The notes: generated by a model not told the origin, from the letters alone. DNA of 64,000 bases from Blastobasis lacticolella (GCA_905147135.1 LR990041.1:19219907-19283906), one strand, 5' to 3'. Counted from the stretch's first letter, positions 44,222 through 58,444 are shown. Program-made: numbers and translations.

Positions 44222-45219
44222 GTAAGTAGGTCCTTGACCTTATATATTCAATTATTATAAACAACAAAAAATTGGTAAATTATTCGATTTGATTTCATTG
44301 AAACGGAAATCTGAGGGGCACCTAAAGTTTTCATTTCTGAATGATTTGGCTCAGGTATAAATTAAAAAATGAACACTAATTGATTTTTTAATCCATCACA
44401 ATAGGAATAAAATAAGTGATAATAATAATAATAGGCTGCAGTGACTGCTTACCATCAGGCAAGCTGTAAGCTTGTTTGCCTTAGTGGTATAAAAAAAGAA
44501 TATGAAAAATTTGTCTATTATTAAAACTAATTTAACTTTTTATGTTAAATAAAATGTTACCATAAATTAAAATGCTCCAATGATAAAAATTGATTTGATA
44601 AAAAAATTACCAACTTAAATACTATTGTTTTTGTGATGAATGTTATCTCACTAATATTATAAATGTGAAAGTTTGTTTGTTACTCAATTGCTAAAAAACT
44701 GCTAAAAGGATTTGTATAAATTTTGACAAACAGATAGCTTTAACGTGGATTAACACTTATCCGGAAATTGAGTATAGACCAGCGGGAACATGACATAACC
44801 ATCACGAAAAATTCCTGAATGGATTTGTATGAAATTGGGCACACAGATAGGTTATAATAAGAATTAACACATGGGCTATATCTTATCCTGAAATTAAGTA
44901 TAGTTTCTGTGAGAACACTGGTATTTCCACCACGCAAAAACAGCTAAATAGATTTGCAAGAAAAAGCTAGTTAACTAAATAAAATTTAAAACTGTACCAG
45001 AAGAATTGTGAGAATTAAGTTTCAGGTCAATTAAACATTCCCTGGAGTAAAATCAAAATCAAACCAATATTGGTCTAAAATCAAACCAATGAATAAAACA
45101 AGATAGTTTACCTAATTAATATTTATTTTTCTTGTAGTTCTAAGTTAGTTAAGTAAGTGAGATTAAAGGACCTTCTGTTTAATATTATTAATGACATATT
45201 TTTTAACATAGTACTACCA

Positions 45220-45460
45220 TGTACCAATGACTTTCTGAGTTATGTACATTAGTTGAACACCAACCATAGCGTTTATGTTGTGGTATAATAAATATGAGGA
45301 AACCTGCAACCTGTAACCACAGTCCAATCTGGTCAGGATCAGTTTAACAGGGTCACAGAAGTAAAACGGCAGTAGCTCTGCTGTTTCCTGATCTGGCAAA
45401 CACTGGATTATGGTCAAGATGGACTTTGGGCTCACGCGTGTGACAGCACAACCGTGATAT
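45220..45460 (+). repeat. SINE-related repeat, partial
   Basis: Matches about 58795-59050 ('gttatgtacattag', 'caatctggtcagg', 'agggtcac'). It lacks the tRNA-like head. Confidence 0.65.
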
Positions 45461-46931
45461 TAATGCTAAATTATTTATTAATAATGACTTATTAACTAAA
45501 ACCAAATTGTTTTCGTGTTCTAAGTTTAAAAGATGATAATGTATAGTAGGTATAGCTATAATATTTGATTGGACAAACATACTATGGAATTTAATTTTCT
45601 GAAATAAACATTATATTATTATAAAGTGAATGAACCCCCAAATTACCATTCAGTCCATTATCTAAACAGCTGACTGCACATACTATTAATAGTATTATCT
45701 ATGGTGTAGTAGGTACTTTAGTAGATATATACAAATAGATATAGAATAAAAATAAATATCATGTTCTCCACAAGGTTGGAAAAGTCAGTTTGTGCCTATC
45801 CTTGATAATTCTTGCTTTAAGATTTATGACTTATTCTTTTTTGTTAAATTGTACAATACAAACAATATTAATAAAAAGATATTGAATAATTAGAAGGACT
45901 GAAACCTTAGGTTGCAGATGTCCTGGATGACAGTGATCCTCCCTATGGGTCTCTCAAGGCAATAAAAATAAACTTCCCAATTGGTACTGTCATAGTTTAT
46001 ACAAGTCACTGAAAAGAGAAAAACAAATCGTGATAAATCACTATATCATACAAAGTGTAGGTATGTTATTCATAGGCTTATTATCTCTCTGACTTGACTG
46101 GGGCTCTGTGTTACGTTCAGTGACTTGTCATAATCTACGGCTAACCCGCGCGCCACGCGGCGACCGGCGTGTGTCCGCGGCGTGCGGCGTGCGGCGGGCG
46201 GCATCTTAGGCCCGGCTGCCCGCGCGGCGACCGTGACCCTTCCATTTTAATGACCACCACCGGCCGTAACGCGCGCCATGACCGGTGTTGGAACAACATT
46301 TTTTTATACTTCTACAATTTTTGTATTCTTACCTTAAAGGAAACTGAATGTTTAGATGTTTAAATCGTCTTCGCAATTTGATCGTATTATAATGAGAAAC
46401 TTTGCTTGATAAAGGTCACGTCGGAATATAGTAACTCGGCCAATTTCAGACTTAGGTTTCCTTGACGTTACATCACATTTCACTCACATAGAAACTGTTT
46501 AGTTTGAAAGAAATAACCCAAAATCCATGGTTACCCAGCTATTTTTAGGCAGACCGATAGAGAGAGAAGTATTCATTAAATTCTTTCTGGATTTTCGTAA
46601 ATCTAGCGCCGAAACATTATTTCGTGTCCACAACTCAACGATTAGTGTAAAGTAATGTATGAATAAGTGTTACCTATGTGTGTGACTATTGACAATTCTT
46701 CTGAGTTATGTATAGGTGACTTGGGCCGATCGCGATCCGCCTGGGCATATCATTTCGTCACTATCCAGAATTAACGGAGCCCTTAACCGAAACCTTAACC
46801 AACCGACATTAACGTAACCTAACCCAGGACTGATGAATGTGCCCAGGACACATCACGGCCCAATTCACCGATCAGTCCACGACCACGGACCTGAACATGT
46901 CTTGATGCAATCTGCGTAGTTTAAAAAACTT

Positions 46932-47012
46932 ATTTTAAAAGTAATATCCGGGTTTCCAACCACGTACCTTTGTTTGGTTTGCGGTAGGAAACCCGAAACG
47001 TACTTTTAAAAC
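46932..47012. repeat. Foldback element, short version
   Basis: Arms 'ttttaaaagtaatatccggg' and its near reverse complement around 46988-47012. The flanking 'gtttaaaacattat' is shared with the longer foldback at 55302-55475. Confidence 0.65.
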
Positions 47013-48871
47013 GTGAAAATGGCCGTAACAGTTTAAAACATTATATTTCAAAAGCTTTTCTTTTAATGAGAACTAGCCAGGCATTTGACCGCTATTTTAT
47101 CGGGGTAAGCGACGTTGCGTTTGAATAAAAAATCCAATCCAATCCAATAATAATCCATTATCTAGGTAGTTCAAGGGCAATATGAATTCCACATGACTGG
47201 GAATGGCAGCTTCCGACGGATTTTTCGAGCGATCTGCTGTAATCCTTTTTTCTTTACAACAATTGCAGCCATCGTAATGGGTTTTCCAAAATTTTAAATT
47301 TGTTTATGTCGTGTTATTTTTCGATTGCAATGTTAACACTAAATTGCTCTGAAATTACAGCTTTTGAACACAAAAACCGCATCGAAATCGTTTAGTAGTT
47401 TGTTAGAATTCGTCAAATTCCGACTTATCAGGCTGCTGCAGCGCCCCTGATGGTGTGGTGCCATAAAACTTGTATCAGAACCTGTTCTGAAATGATACCT
47501 TTTGAATGCGAAATCGGTCCAGTTGTTTTCGACGAAAATGATAACAGAAATACCATACAAACACAAACTAACAAAACCTCTAACCACAAACACGTCGTTT
47601 TCGTTCCGTTCCGTCCGTCGTGGGTAAAAACGAGGCTAAAAATGAGATGGGTCAATAGTTCCTCAACACGACGTACCTCAAGGTCCTTTCATTCTTTGCT
47701 TTGGGATGGATTTTTATAGTACGGTCTATTCATGCTTGTGCTGTTGACGGCCCACGACATACAAAAAAATTGCTTTGAACGCTTAGCATTGCGGGTATTA
47801 TCTTTTGGAAAACCACCGGGCTAATCTCTTGCTCATGATTAATCACGAGAAATAACAAGATAACTTTTTTTTATATTACGAATAGGCTAGTGAGCTTCGT
47901 AGTTTCGAGTAGCTACAGGCCCTTGCCGCAGCGTAGATTGCACCAGTCGAACTTAACGTTTAATTTTACTCAAATACTAAAGTCAATCTGGTTTCATTCC
48001 ATATTTTACGGTGTTTTGGCTTTTAACGTGCGGCGACTACCACCCAAGCTTCACAACCCGTTAGGTATAATCCGGTTCGCCAGGCCTCATCCGTCTGTCG
48101 GCAGTACAGGGAGGCAATTCTCGGGCTTTCGACGTTAGAATTCGACATATTCTCAAGCCACAAATATCTGTTAATAAGTCACTGAATCTCTGTTAATAAA
48201 GCAAGGAAAAACTGATACTCAACGATTTTCGCTAATCCTTTATTGTCGAGTATCGTTTTAAATTACATTTTAACAGAGATATTTAACCAGAGAAAATGTC
48301 GAATTCGAGATGTCACAGCGCGAGAATTAGGCCCCAGGCGGACCGCGACAAAGCTCGCGCCGCGAGAGAGGGTTTGTCTCTTTCTCTCAATATGAAGATG
48401 AAAGAGATAGCAATACCTATGTCGTGCTTGGGGTATTGATGTTCGATAGACGGTGAACCCGACTCCCGAAAAGAGAGCAAGTTAAATCACTAAGACCTTA
48501 AGGTCTCATACTCTCATAGTTGTCTAGTCATGTCCAGAAATTATCTTTGAGATCGACTTCTATGATCGATGGCATGCTTCTCTATAGTCACACCCGTATA
48601 AGTATTTTGGACCATGAAATTAAATTGTAATTATTATAATAGATTTAAACTTGAAACTCGATAAACTAATGACCCAAGTACGTGTACTTTATTTTTATTT
48701 GATTGAAAGAACATTATTCGTAGATCAGGTTTTTTTTATACACATAGAGACGCCGCAAAAATTCGAAAATATGATGTAATGTCTAATCGCAATTCACGAA
48801 AACGCAGAGACGATCGTAAATCATGTTAGCATCCGTCAAGAGAGTCTACTACCTAGTTTTCTTTTTGTAAG

Positions 48872-48962
48872 GGCTATCCAGGCATTTGACCGCCATCCCA
48901 ATTGGTGGTAAGTGACAATGCAGCCGAAGATGGAGCAAGCCTGTCTGACAGCCTATTCACAT
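48872..48962 (+). repeat. Dispersed repeat ending just before the exon 2 acceptor
   Basis: Close match to the reverse complement of 42240-42365. It ends with 'cagcctattcac' about 16 bases before the AG acceptor, so it may supply the branch-point region of intron 1. Confidence 0.75.
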
Positions 48963-48978
48963 TATTCCTTGTCCACAG

Positions 48979-49275
48979 GATAGCAACTTCAGTTCGAACC
49001 CGGAGCTGACGCCATGCTTCGAGAAGACCGCACTGGTATGGACGCCCTGCGGGTACCTGTGGGTGCTGGCGTCCCTGGATGTGTACTACATCCTGAACAG
49101 CAAGGAGCGGAACATCCCCTGGAATATACTCAGCATCAGCAAGCTGGTGATCACCTGCCTCCTGATTGTGCTCAAATTCGTGGACCTCGGCGTCACAGTG
49201 CACCGATCCTCCAAAGAGGACGAGCAAGTCTTTGATGTGGATTACTACACGCCAATTATCAAGATTTTGACTTTT
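48979..49275 (+). CDS. ABCC/MRP1-like transporter, exon 2 (TMD0)
   Basis: 99 codons, phase 0 at both ends, between gtccacag and gtaagt. It begins DSNFSSNPELTPCFEKTALV and continues into hydrophobic segments WTPCGYLWVLASLDVYYIL and ISKLVITCLLIVLKFVDLGV, two membrane helices of TMD0, and ends DYYTPIIKILTF at the start of a third. The layout matches the N-terminal membrane domain of MRP1-type proteins. GC content and codon choice are markedly higher in C and G than in the viral genes. Confidence 0.9.
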
Positions 49276-50080
49276 GTAAGTGACTCTTTATTCTTACTTC
49301 TTTAGTAGCCTTTAAGGGGCTTTAAGCGGGCAAATTTTTTACTGCGGTAAATTGAATACTCAACCTGTATACCTTCCTAACCAGCAACAGAAACTCTGAA
49401 ACCGCTTCGACTGTACTACAAATACACAGTCAAAAAGTGAGTACATTTATGGATGAGACGTTGGCGTATCAAAGAAATATCGAAATATAATTATTATCGA
49501 ATGGATAATTGTTATACCTAACTGACAGTGGCCTATGATCCAACTGATGTTATGATACAAAAGGTGAAATATCGCCTCGGGGTCTTATCAGGGGGCACAG
49601 GAGCGCCCCCCGCCAAGTCGAGTATAGTATAGTACCTACTAGCTTTCCGCCCGCGCCCCGCAGGCGGTGGACTACACGCCTTATCGCGCGAGTGGACGAA
49701 TGAGTCCGAATTTGGCTTGCAGATGATAGGTGACGTAGACGTTATATGAATGTAAAAAATAAGGTTGAAGTGCATGAGTGGCAAATCAACGCACAGCTCA
49801 AACCACCATTTTGAAAAACCGGTTTACGGTTCTGCCAAATAATACTAAAATAATAGCTGACCTAGTAAAGTTTTATGACTCTGTGCAAAAATCAAATAAA
49901 AAAATATTCTTCCACCAGGAATTCATCCACCACCTGACACCCGTCGGGAGAATTTTCTAAAAAAAAAGTATTTGTCAGGGGGATTCTAGGTACAAACTCT
50001 AAATTGTGATGTGATGCGTCTGTGTGCCAGTGTTCTAGCAGCTAGGACAATTGCTCACGCTAATATGTCGAGATATAATA

Positions 50081-50223
50081 AGGCCACTTTGACAGCAGTC
50101 ATCATTTCCATAAGTTCACAACATAAAGTTCATTTTATATTAGGCGCAACCGTGCCGCGCACGACCGTGGTAATGATTTTTGTCGTGGGCGCAAAGAAAT
50201 GATGACAGCTGTCAAAATAGGCC
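50081..50223. repeat. MITE with about 28-base inverted ends
   Basis: Arms 'ggccactttgacagcagtca' and 'gatgacagctgtcaaaatag' pair imperfectly; no coding capacity. Confidence 0.65.
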
Positions 50224-52249
50224 GTTGAATATGAATACCTGTATTTACTTAAAATTCATGATACATAGGGGTAAAGTTTAAATTCTCGTAATAACAAGCC
50301 ACTTTTAGTATGGCACAAATTCTGAAATCGCAAAAAAATCAGCTCTTGGCAGAATTGGTCTTTTCCCTTTTTCCGAGTTGGTGCCATAGTAAAAATTGTC
50401 CGTAACCACGAGCAAATGCATAGTCATACGGTACCCCTTGGTATCGTGAATTTGAAGTCACCCTGTATATTTCTTTTATTAAGCGTCCATTGAACCTTGA
50501 AGATATTGAACAGGCTGCCTTTTAACTAATCAAGTATGTACGAGGGTATCGTGGGTTTATAATAGAGGGTTATTGAAATAGAGATTTATTTCCTTTTTAT
50601 TATTTTTTTCTGCCTAAGTTCATGTGGTTTTAAAGGCCGGCAACGCGTTCGTGCCTCCCTGGATTTTCTTCGGAGGTTACCACTAGTAATATAATATCTC
50701 GAGAACTATAGAGCTGATGTTTTGCACGTAGGTATGGCAAGGGCTCATCGACGTACAGCAGCGGTTTGTAATGGTCCTATCCCTGTGCACATCTTTGACC
50801 ATGAATAGAACCATCTTAAATATTTCTGAACCACCGGTACTCACTTTGATACTGAATATTTTGACATTGAATACTGGAATTTTTAAGATATAGTTTTTTC
50901 CTTAAAATAGATATTAACGGTCCCAAGGACTTTTAAATAATATATAGGTACCTTAACCCAGTGCGCATAATTTTATTTTAAAAACAATGTACGAGCTTCT
51001 CCTTAAATAGCCTGAATCTACAGCGGTATTTCTCAATAAAATAAAACTTGGTGAGTCTTGGTATTCAAGCCGTGGAGAGCAAGATTTATTTTTACCTAGA
51101 CGTTGTTTTTACTTCGTCCGCGTTGGTAACTTTTTACGTTTACTATTCATTTTATAACAATACCTAGGTATTCAACCCGTTCCCGTTTTAAGCGAACGCC
51201 GGATGCGTCACAAAAGACGATAATGATGTTGTGATTTTTTTCTGTATGTCTATTTTGTGTACTATTTATTGTGCACAATAAATGTTAACAAATAAATTTC
51301 GAAAAACATTGAATTACATTTTTTATAGAATATTTGTACAGTTGTTTCAAGTAAAACCACTGAAGGAATAAAAAACCCCTATTTCACCCCCCAGGGGGAG
51401 AATTTCTTTTTTATTTCGCTGTTACATTGACCAAATCTATTTTTTTAAGTTGAATATGATTTATCAAACAAAACTATAAAGTATACCTCTAAACTCAGTC
51501 TGAACTGAATTAAAATAACTGAAAAAAGTAAAAATAGCGATAGAGACAGTGTCTTTATTTATTAAATTTTTATTTAAACAACGTGACCTTAGTTTTCGAC
51601 ATTTTGATTTCGATAAGCCAAAGCGAAACAAAACGTGACGGCGAAACGGAACCTTCTGTTTTGTTAAGGAAAAATAAATTAATAATCTTCAAAATACTTT
51701 ATTTACATTACAAGTTTAGTACCTACAACATTTTCAGTAGTTTTGTTGTAACTTGCTGTTGGTTCGTGAAACACAGGTCGACAGATTTAAATTTTTTAAT
51801 TTCGAACGAAGTCGCACTGGGTAGATAGTTAGGTTTTTAAGTACGAACTTGCCGTTTTGTATGGAGAAAATGACTGAAAATGCAATTTTCAGCAAGCAAT
51901 TATTTCAATTTCTGGAAAACGGCAAATCCGATTATAATGAAACTTTGTAGGTATAATCAAACAACATTAATATGTGGAATATATTTTTTTCTTACCTATG
52001 TCATAAAATTATATCTGGTTACAGCGGCAAAACTGACGACAAATGAAAAGAGGTATTTTCATAGACGTGTATAAACTTTTTATAATATTTTTTATTTATT
52101 TTAAACACTTAAGTAGCATTTAGACATACTCTATTTTCGAAATCAATTAGTACTTTTATATCTTTTGTAAAATAGTAAAAGAATTGTGAGCACATATTGG
52201 AGGGCTAAAAAACAGCAACTTCATACTTTAATATTAACGATAGTCATTG

Positions 52250-52365
52250 AACATATTGCCTACATTGACGTGAGGATGCTGAAGACCAGGCGAAGTCGAT
52301 TAAGAAAAGTAGGAATGCGGAGCCCTAGCACAAGCCGGGATAGACACTAAGATGATGATGATGAT
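52250..52365 (+). mobile_element. LINE 3' tail remnant
   Basis: 'gacgtgaggatgctgaagac' through 'gatgatgatgatg' resembles the end of an RTE/Jockey-type LINE with its short terminal repeat. Very short. Confidence 0.45.
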
Positions 52366-55301
52366 TGAACATGATTTATAAGGTAACACCTGTAATCAAT
52401 GTTTTATGTATGAGTATACTTTGTCTCAGACCATGGATGTAAACAAACCTCGTCAATCTGCCAAACAAAACACAGAGGTAAATTCACACCATGGGCCACT
52501 AATTTCACGCCAGTTTTGTTAGCAAATAAGCACTTGAAACGCATAACTGATTAGTTTATATTGTATTGATACGCAGTGTTTGTTTATATCCATAGAAAAT
52601 TTATCTGAGACGAAAGTATTGTTTTTAACCCCCAGTCACAAAGCAAGAAACGAGGGATGTTATAAGTTTCACGTGTGTGTCTGTGTGTATGTCTGTAGCG
52701 TCGTAGCTCACGAACGGTAAGACCGACTGATTACGATGCGGTTTTCTTTACTTGAAAACCAGATTAACCGATATGGTTCTTTGCTTTGTTTTATTAAAAT
52801 CGTTTCATTTGGGACTGGGAACGGTGACTGTCGGTAGCTTTCCGTCGTCTGGCTGGTACGTTATTCAAATATGGACAGGACAACGTCTGTCGGGTCCGCG
52901 AGTACCTAATACCTATATTACCATCTCTTCATACATTTTTTCTTATCATCTAAAGCAATAGATACCCCGTACGGGACAAATAAAGAATTTCATTATCACA
53001 CACTTGTCACACCGCAACGCTGAGTGAATTTCATAATATGCTAGCAACTATGATAAGGACCAAAGCAGGTTACATGTTTGCCACAAGCTAACTATATTTA
53101 GATTCTGCAAGTCATTGACTATGACGATTCAAATTGTGCAATTGGATGCAATATAAAGCGAGAATAATCATTGATGAGAACGCATCCCGACAAATGGTCT
53201 ATGGGCGCAGTGTACTTAATACGTTTATTGTTCCCATTCTAGATAGCGACAGAATGGATTAGAGTAGGTCTACGTATAGTACGAGATCAAACTGGGTCTG
53301 CTATTGACATAATGACCTACAATTTTATTCGTCATCCAGATCATAAACGATAGTAGGAACCTCGTCTATTATTTGTTCAAGTCAATCCTATAAAGCAGCT
53401 AGGACTAGTGACTCCTAGATGCCTGTAAAACATAAAATCGGTACTAACAATTAGATTTTAAAGCGATATCGATTCGAGACATACTAATCGATTACGGGCA
53501 TGGAATAACAGATTTTACTGTATAACTTTAATAAAAAATTATAATCGTGTCAGCCCATAGTGTGTCCGTCTTCGAACGTAGGCCACCTCTCCAAGCATCC
53601 ACGCCAACAAAAAAATTTTAGTCAAATTATGTTGTCACGTTTCAGCTCATTACAGTCTGATTAAAAGACGCAACAAAGATATGTTAGATGATATCTAAAT
53701 TAAAAAGTATACTAACATTGCTTCTTTGTTTACATAATTCCAAGTCTTAAACGAAGTATAAATAACGGTAGTTGTTTACAACGATAAGCATGTGAGCCAC
53801 TTTCTGTCGGTTAGTGTAGGTATATCAATATAATTATATTGCAAGCTATAAAAACTATACTGTGTAGGGTCTTGCCCTGACTTGTGTTATTACTTACGGT
53901 TATTGGGACTCATGTTCAAACAATTGTTCAGCACGTTGACACTTTTATTTTCAATCTTTATACGTATAATAATCGTTTTTTATGGATATCTTTGGATTTA
54001 GCCTTCAGGCTCTGACTGCTTATCATTCTTCCCTGGAAAATAGGTAAATCCTGTTAATTCAGACTACGTTGTAACTACGTTCTACTAATGTTTTGATTCG
54101 AATAGAATTTCGGGAAATGATTTCTCGTTTTCTAAATATCCAATTGGTAAAAGTAATGATGGTTTCTGGATAAAAACAGGGGTATTGGGGTGTGTGTCTG
54201 GATTCTTACCTTTGTAACTTCTTGTTTTCTTATTAATATGTATCCGGACGGGCCCCAATGCCACGTTGAACTTTTTACCTTTCAATTGTGGGGCGTATAT
54301 TTTAATCTTTATATCTATTTCTACTTGCCACGTCATATGTTTACGTGTTTGTTATTTTATTCTTGTCACGTCATATGTTGTCATGTGGACAACTTTTTAT
54401 AATTTTTTTTAAGCCGAAGGAGATTTTAATCTTTTTCGTGCTCCTCTTATTCTAACTGCTGGATCCTATTCTTCATCATGTCTGCATGAATTATATCCTT
54501 GGCTGTCAAACACCAGACCGTCCGATAATAAATATCGTCCATTTCGGGAACTGGCTGGTTGACTATGAGTACTGGCTATCAAGACTTTATCTACTTTCGT
54601 GCCAAATCGTTCTCGAACGTATTTAAGTAAAGACCCGAGCCTTCAATGGAGAATGCAGCTGAGGGATGGGCAGAGTTTTCCCACCCTTCGAACTAGAAGG
54701 TGGGTCTATATTGTAACCCAGATCTTACTATTTTCAAGATGAAAAATTAATTTAATTGTCTCAAACTAAAAATGCACAGTGTTGCATCAAATTTTCTCTC
54801 TGAAGTCTCAAACTAAAAAATGCACATAGTTGCATCAATATTCCTCTCTAAAAATCTCAAACTGACATAGTCGCCTAGTCAGTTTGCAAACAGTACTTTT
54901 CGGCTTGCTTTAACGATATCTAATTCAGTGATCCTGCCTGGACTAAGGTTATGTGGAGTAGATTTTTTTTGGAACTGTGCTTTATTCGATTATTTTATAA
55001 ATTCATTTGTAGTAGCTAGTTTTCTGGATTGAAATATCATAACCCATTACCCTAAATCTTCGAGTTTTCTTTATCAACTGAACCTGGCACTGTCCGTTAG
55101 AAAATGTTACGTTACAACTGACAGACAACGCAGAGCCGAAACTGCTGGGTTCAGAAGCTTGAAATTTGCACGGCGGTTTTTATATGACGTAAGTGCATGC
55201 TAAGAAGGGATTTTTGGAAATTCCTCCCCAAAGGGGTGAAATAAGGAGTGGAAGTTTGTATGCAACTTTATATTTCTTCTTTGTATGAATCCACTTTAAC
55301 C

Positions 55302-55475
55302 TTTTAAAGGTATGTTCCGGGTTTTTTACCGCGTACCTTAGTTGACGAGTAGCCCGATATTTCAACACAATTGCACGCAGTCGTCCCGTGACCATGATGC
55401 ATGCAACTGCCTCGAAATATCGGGCTACTCGTCAACAAAGGTACGCGGTAAGAAACCCGGAACATACCCTTAAAA
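55302..55475. repeat. Foldback element with about 60-base arms
   Basis: Arms 55302-55362 and 55415-55475 are near-perfect reverse complements (core 'gttgacgagtagcccgatat'), with a loop of about 52 bases. Same family as 46932-47012. Confidence 0.85.
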
Positions 55476-57404
55476 TGTATAATAATAACCGCGATAGTTT
55501 AAAACATTATGTCACTTTAAACTTTGTACAAAAATAAATCTCAATATTTTTGGAAATTCCTTCTGGTAGCGGGTGAAATAGGGGTCTTAAGTTTATATGG
55601 AACTTTTATTCCTTCCGGAGTTTCCCTTAAAACTTATTGTACAAATATTTTACCAAACAAATAATAAAATATGCAGTTCAAGATATTTATAAATTAGTCT
55701 TTTAGGGGGTGGAATTTTAATTTAAATGTTAACAACGTGCAGCCGAATCTGCTGGTTATAGAGGTTTAAAATCTTACACGGGGGTTTCTAATGTGACGTA
55801 TGTGAGCTAGACTAAGAAAGCAATTCTGGAAATTAACCCCCTGAATTGGTGGAATAGGGGGTGAAAGTTTGTATACAAGTACAAACACCCTCCCTATTTT
55901 TGTTGGGTGTTAATATTTTTAAAGGCTACCGCTTAGAACTGGAATGGGTTGAAGAGGTATTGCATAAGAAATAAACTAGTAACGGATAAAGTGATCCACG
56001 CAGACGAAGTTGCGGTCAAAGCTAGGATACAATATAAAATATCGCAATACTTTTCACAAACCTAACGATATAACATTGATACGGCGTCAGAAAGAAATGA
56101 ATTTAGTTATAAATACTATATAAGAAGTATATGCTTTGATAAAAATATTCGAAATAAAAAACATTATTGATTATTAATTTCACTTTTTGTAACGAAATAT
56201 TATGTGCGCTAGTACCTACAATGTTATTGAAGTACGAAAGCCGAGAAAGGTCATAAGGTATTTCTTAGTTCCCAAGTTGTTCTTTAAGTAATACAGTTGC
56301 GCTTCTAAAACCAATTATAAATGCTGTAATGTTGTCAATTTTGATATTTTTAATTTGAAAACTTTACACTTATTACAGTGCACTAATACTAGGATAAAAA
56401 AGTAATGGTATTATTTGTTGGAGCCACTTTTAGCACTGCCCTGAAGGATTCGCTCCCCTGCCCCGAAGGTTTGGTGGTGTCAATATCGGCTTCCGAGACT
56501 GTTCGACCAGTCTCTGAGTCCCTAACGTAATATCTTGGTCAACCTCGCTTCGCCTAAGGTATTCCATGATTAGTTGTTATGTAACAAAATCCTACACGTG
56601 TAAATAAATTCGTAGATAAAAATACAGATATTCGTAAACACTTTGCTTCCTTCTAAGCTAGATTTTAATTTGTCCGATACATGTGTCCGAATTAGTGTGA
56701 AGATTTGTACGAAAAACTTGATTTCGAGCCACGTCTCCCGTACGCGGGCAGCGAACTCGTTTTCGAGGTATACACATATTGTGATGAGCTCATCGGATCC
56801 GATTAGGTGACAATGTAACTTATCTTTTACTGAGTGTGACCGGTTGTGTGAGCTGAGTGTGTGAAAGGTTAAGAGACTAATATAGACGGGCATGTTTGTT
56901 TCTATGTATGTCAATATAAATGCCAAGCAATGCGCCATTTTATTTTTTGTGCCGACGTTTCCGGTGACCTTCACTGCTTCTCACTCTCAGGATTTTATAA
57001 GATACCCAACTGTACTATAATATGACGTGGCATGTTTGATAAGAAACGATAATACATTCAGTTACGAAATATCTTCTTCCAAAACACATCGGCTAAATTA
57101 TCTTTGAATCCATAAAAAGCACGTAGATTACATCACTGACCAACAACTCGGATAAAAACCGACCGCTCTACGGTACTCACGGATCTTTTGAATACCCAGT
57201 GGCCTTCAGTCTCGATGATTACGGTATTTTTATTTTTTAGTATAAAAACCTGAATAGAAAACCATGTAATGCCCCGAGCGCAGCGGTCTTTTAATGCGTA
57301 AATGTATACGTAATTCGAAGGATGCTTATTATTACTAGCTAAGAGATAAATATGTATACAATATTGTAAACAGTATTTGGTGTACTTTAAATTAAAAATT
57401 TACA

Positions 57405-57600
57405 GTAAGCCCAGGCGGTAGGACTCTGTCAAGCCTGAGGAGTCCGCCAGGGTGAGTACCACCGCCTTATCTATTTCTGCCGCCAAGCAACAATGCTTGC
57501 ATTGTTGTGTTCCGGTTTCAAGGATAGGGTAGCCAGCGCAATTATAGGCATGAGGCATTTCATCTTAGTCCTCATAGTGACAACGCTCCTGCGCAGAATG
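57405..57600 (+). mobile_element. Lepidopteran SINE-like repeat, copy 1
   Basis: Contains 'gagtaccaccgccttatct', 'atttctgccgccaagcaac' and 'gaggcatttcatcttagtcc', matching 62645-62830. I recognise this as a repeat widespread in Lepidoptera. Confidence 0.75.
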
Positions 57601-57723
57601 CAGAAGCATTAAGTAGGTGTACCTACTAAATATTGTAATTATATTGTACTACTGTATACTATCGGGCTATTCCTGAAATAAAAAAGATATTATTATTGTT
57701 GCCTGCGACCTAAATGCATGTAA

Positions 57724-57972
57724 AGCTCGTCTAGTCTAAGATGACGCGCCCCACTACTTAGTTAGTTGATTTCGATGTGTGAGTGCAAATATTGATAACG
57801 ACACTTCATCTGTGTGGGAGCCAATGAACGACGCGTGCTCCTACGTTTGAATCTCACCGGCAACTGAATGACCAATTACAACGGCATTTGTATATGTATT
57901 GCGTCCATATTTTAAACTTGCTTGTGTGCGGTAATGCGATAGTGGGGCGCGTCATTTTAGATTAGACGAGCT
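57724..57972. mobile_element. MITE, about 249 bp, 33-base inverted ends
   Basis: Ends 57724-57756 and 57940-57972 are inverted (start 'agctcgtctagtctaagatg', end 'ttagattagacgagct'). The interior is non-coding. Confidence 0.85.
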
Positions 57973-58229
57973 CTACCACCGTATACATCAGTTACCGCTT
58001 GCCATCAGGTGGTCTGTCTGCTCAATTGTCACTCATAGACTGAGAAAAACGCTAAGCAATGCGTTATCCATTAAAGCTTCATCGTATTGTACCACACATA
58101 ACTGAACTAAACTATGTCCTTAATTAGCGTCTCATGAGCGTACATTACGCTGGGAATTTGTTAATGGAATGTGACTGTTGATGAATTGGGCCATTATACA
58201 ACTAACAATTATATTTAGACCAGTAGGAT

Positions 58230-58444
58230 AATTACGTAACTCTGTTGCTAACCTGTCTCTGATTTCAGTGAATGAAATTGTTTCTTTTGCGATTATGTAT
58301 GAGTATGATCGATTTCATAGTTTCAGTTTGTTGCAATGGAACTTTATTTGCAACTGAATCCACCAAGTCGATTATACGTAATCGTTATAGTAACAATTTC
58401 AATCATTGAAATCAGAGACTTGATAGCAACAGAGTTACGTAATT
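58230..58444. mobile_element. MITE, about 215 bp, about 50-base inverted ends
   Basis: Ends 'taattacgtaactctgttgc' and its reverse complement at 58424-58443. Pairing extends to about 50 bases through 'ctgatttca'/'tgaaatcag'. Confidence 0.85.

Larger units (their letters stand above)
44222..48978 (+). other. ABCC/MRP intron 1 (4757 bp)
   Basis: GT (gtaagt) to AG (gtccacag). It contains a tRNA-SINE-related repeat at about 45220-45460, a GC-rich CpG block at about 46145-46280, a foldback at 46932-47012 and a dispersed repeat at 48872-48962. Small open frames here show no recognisable domain. Confidence 0.8.

Noticed and set aside
49014..49305. Other frames overlapping ABCC exon 2 on both strands
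   Set aside because: Only the phase-0 frame joins exon 1 and exon 3 and matches MRP membrane segments.
56570..56974. 134-codon minus-strand frame in intron 2
   Set aside because: No domain, AT-rich composition, inside a repeat-filled intron; treated as chance.
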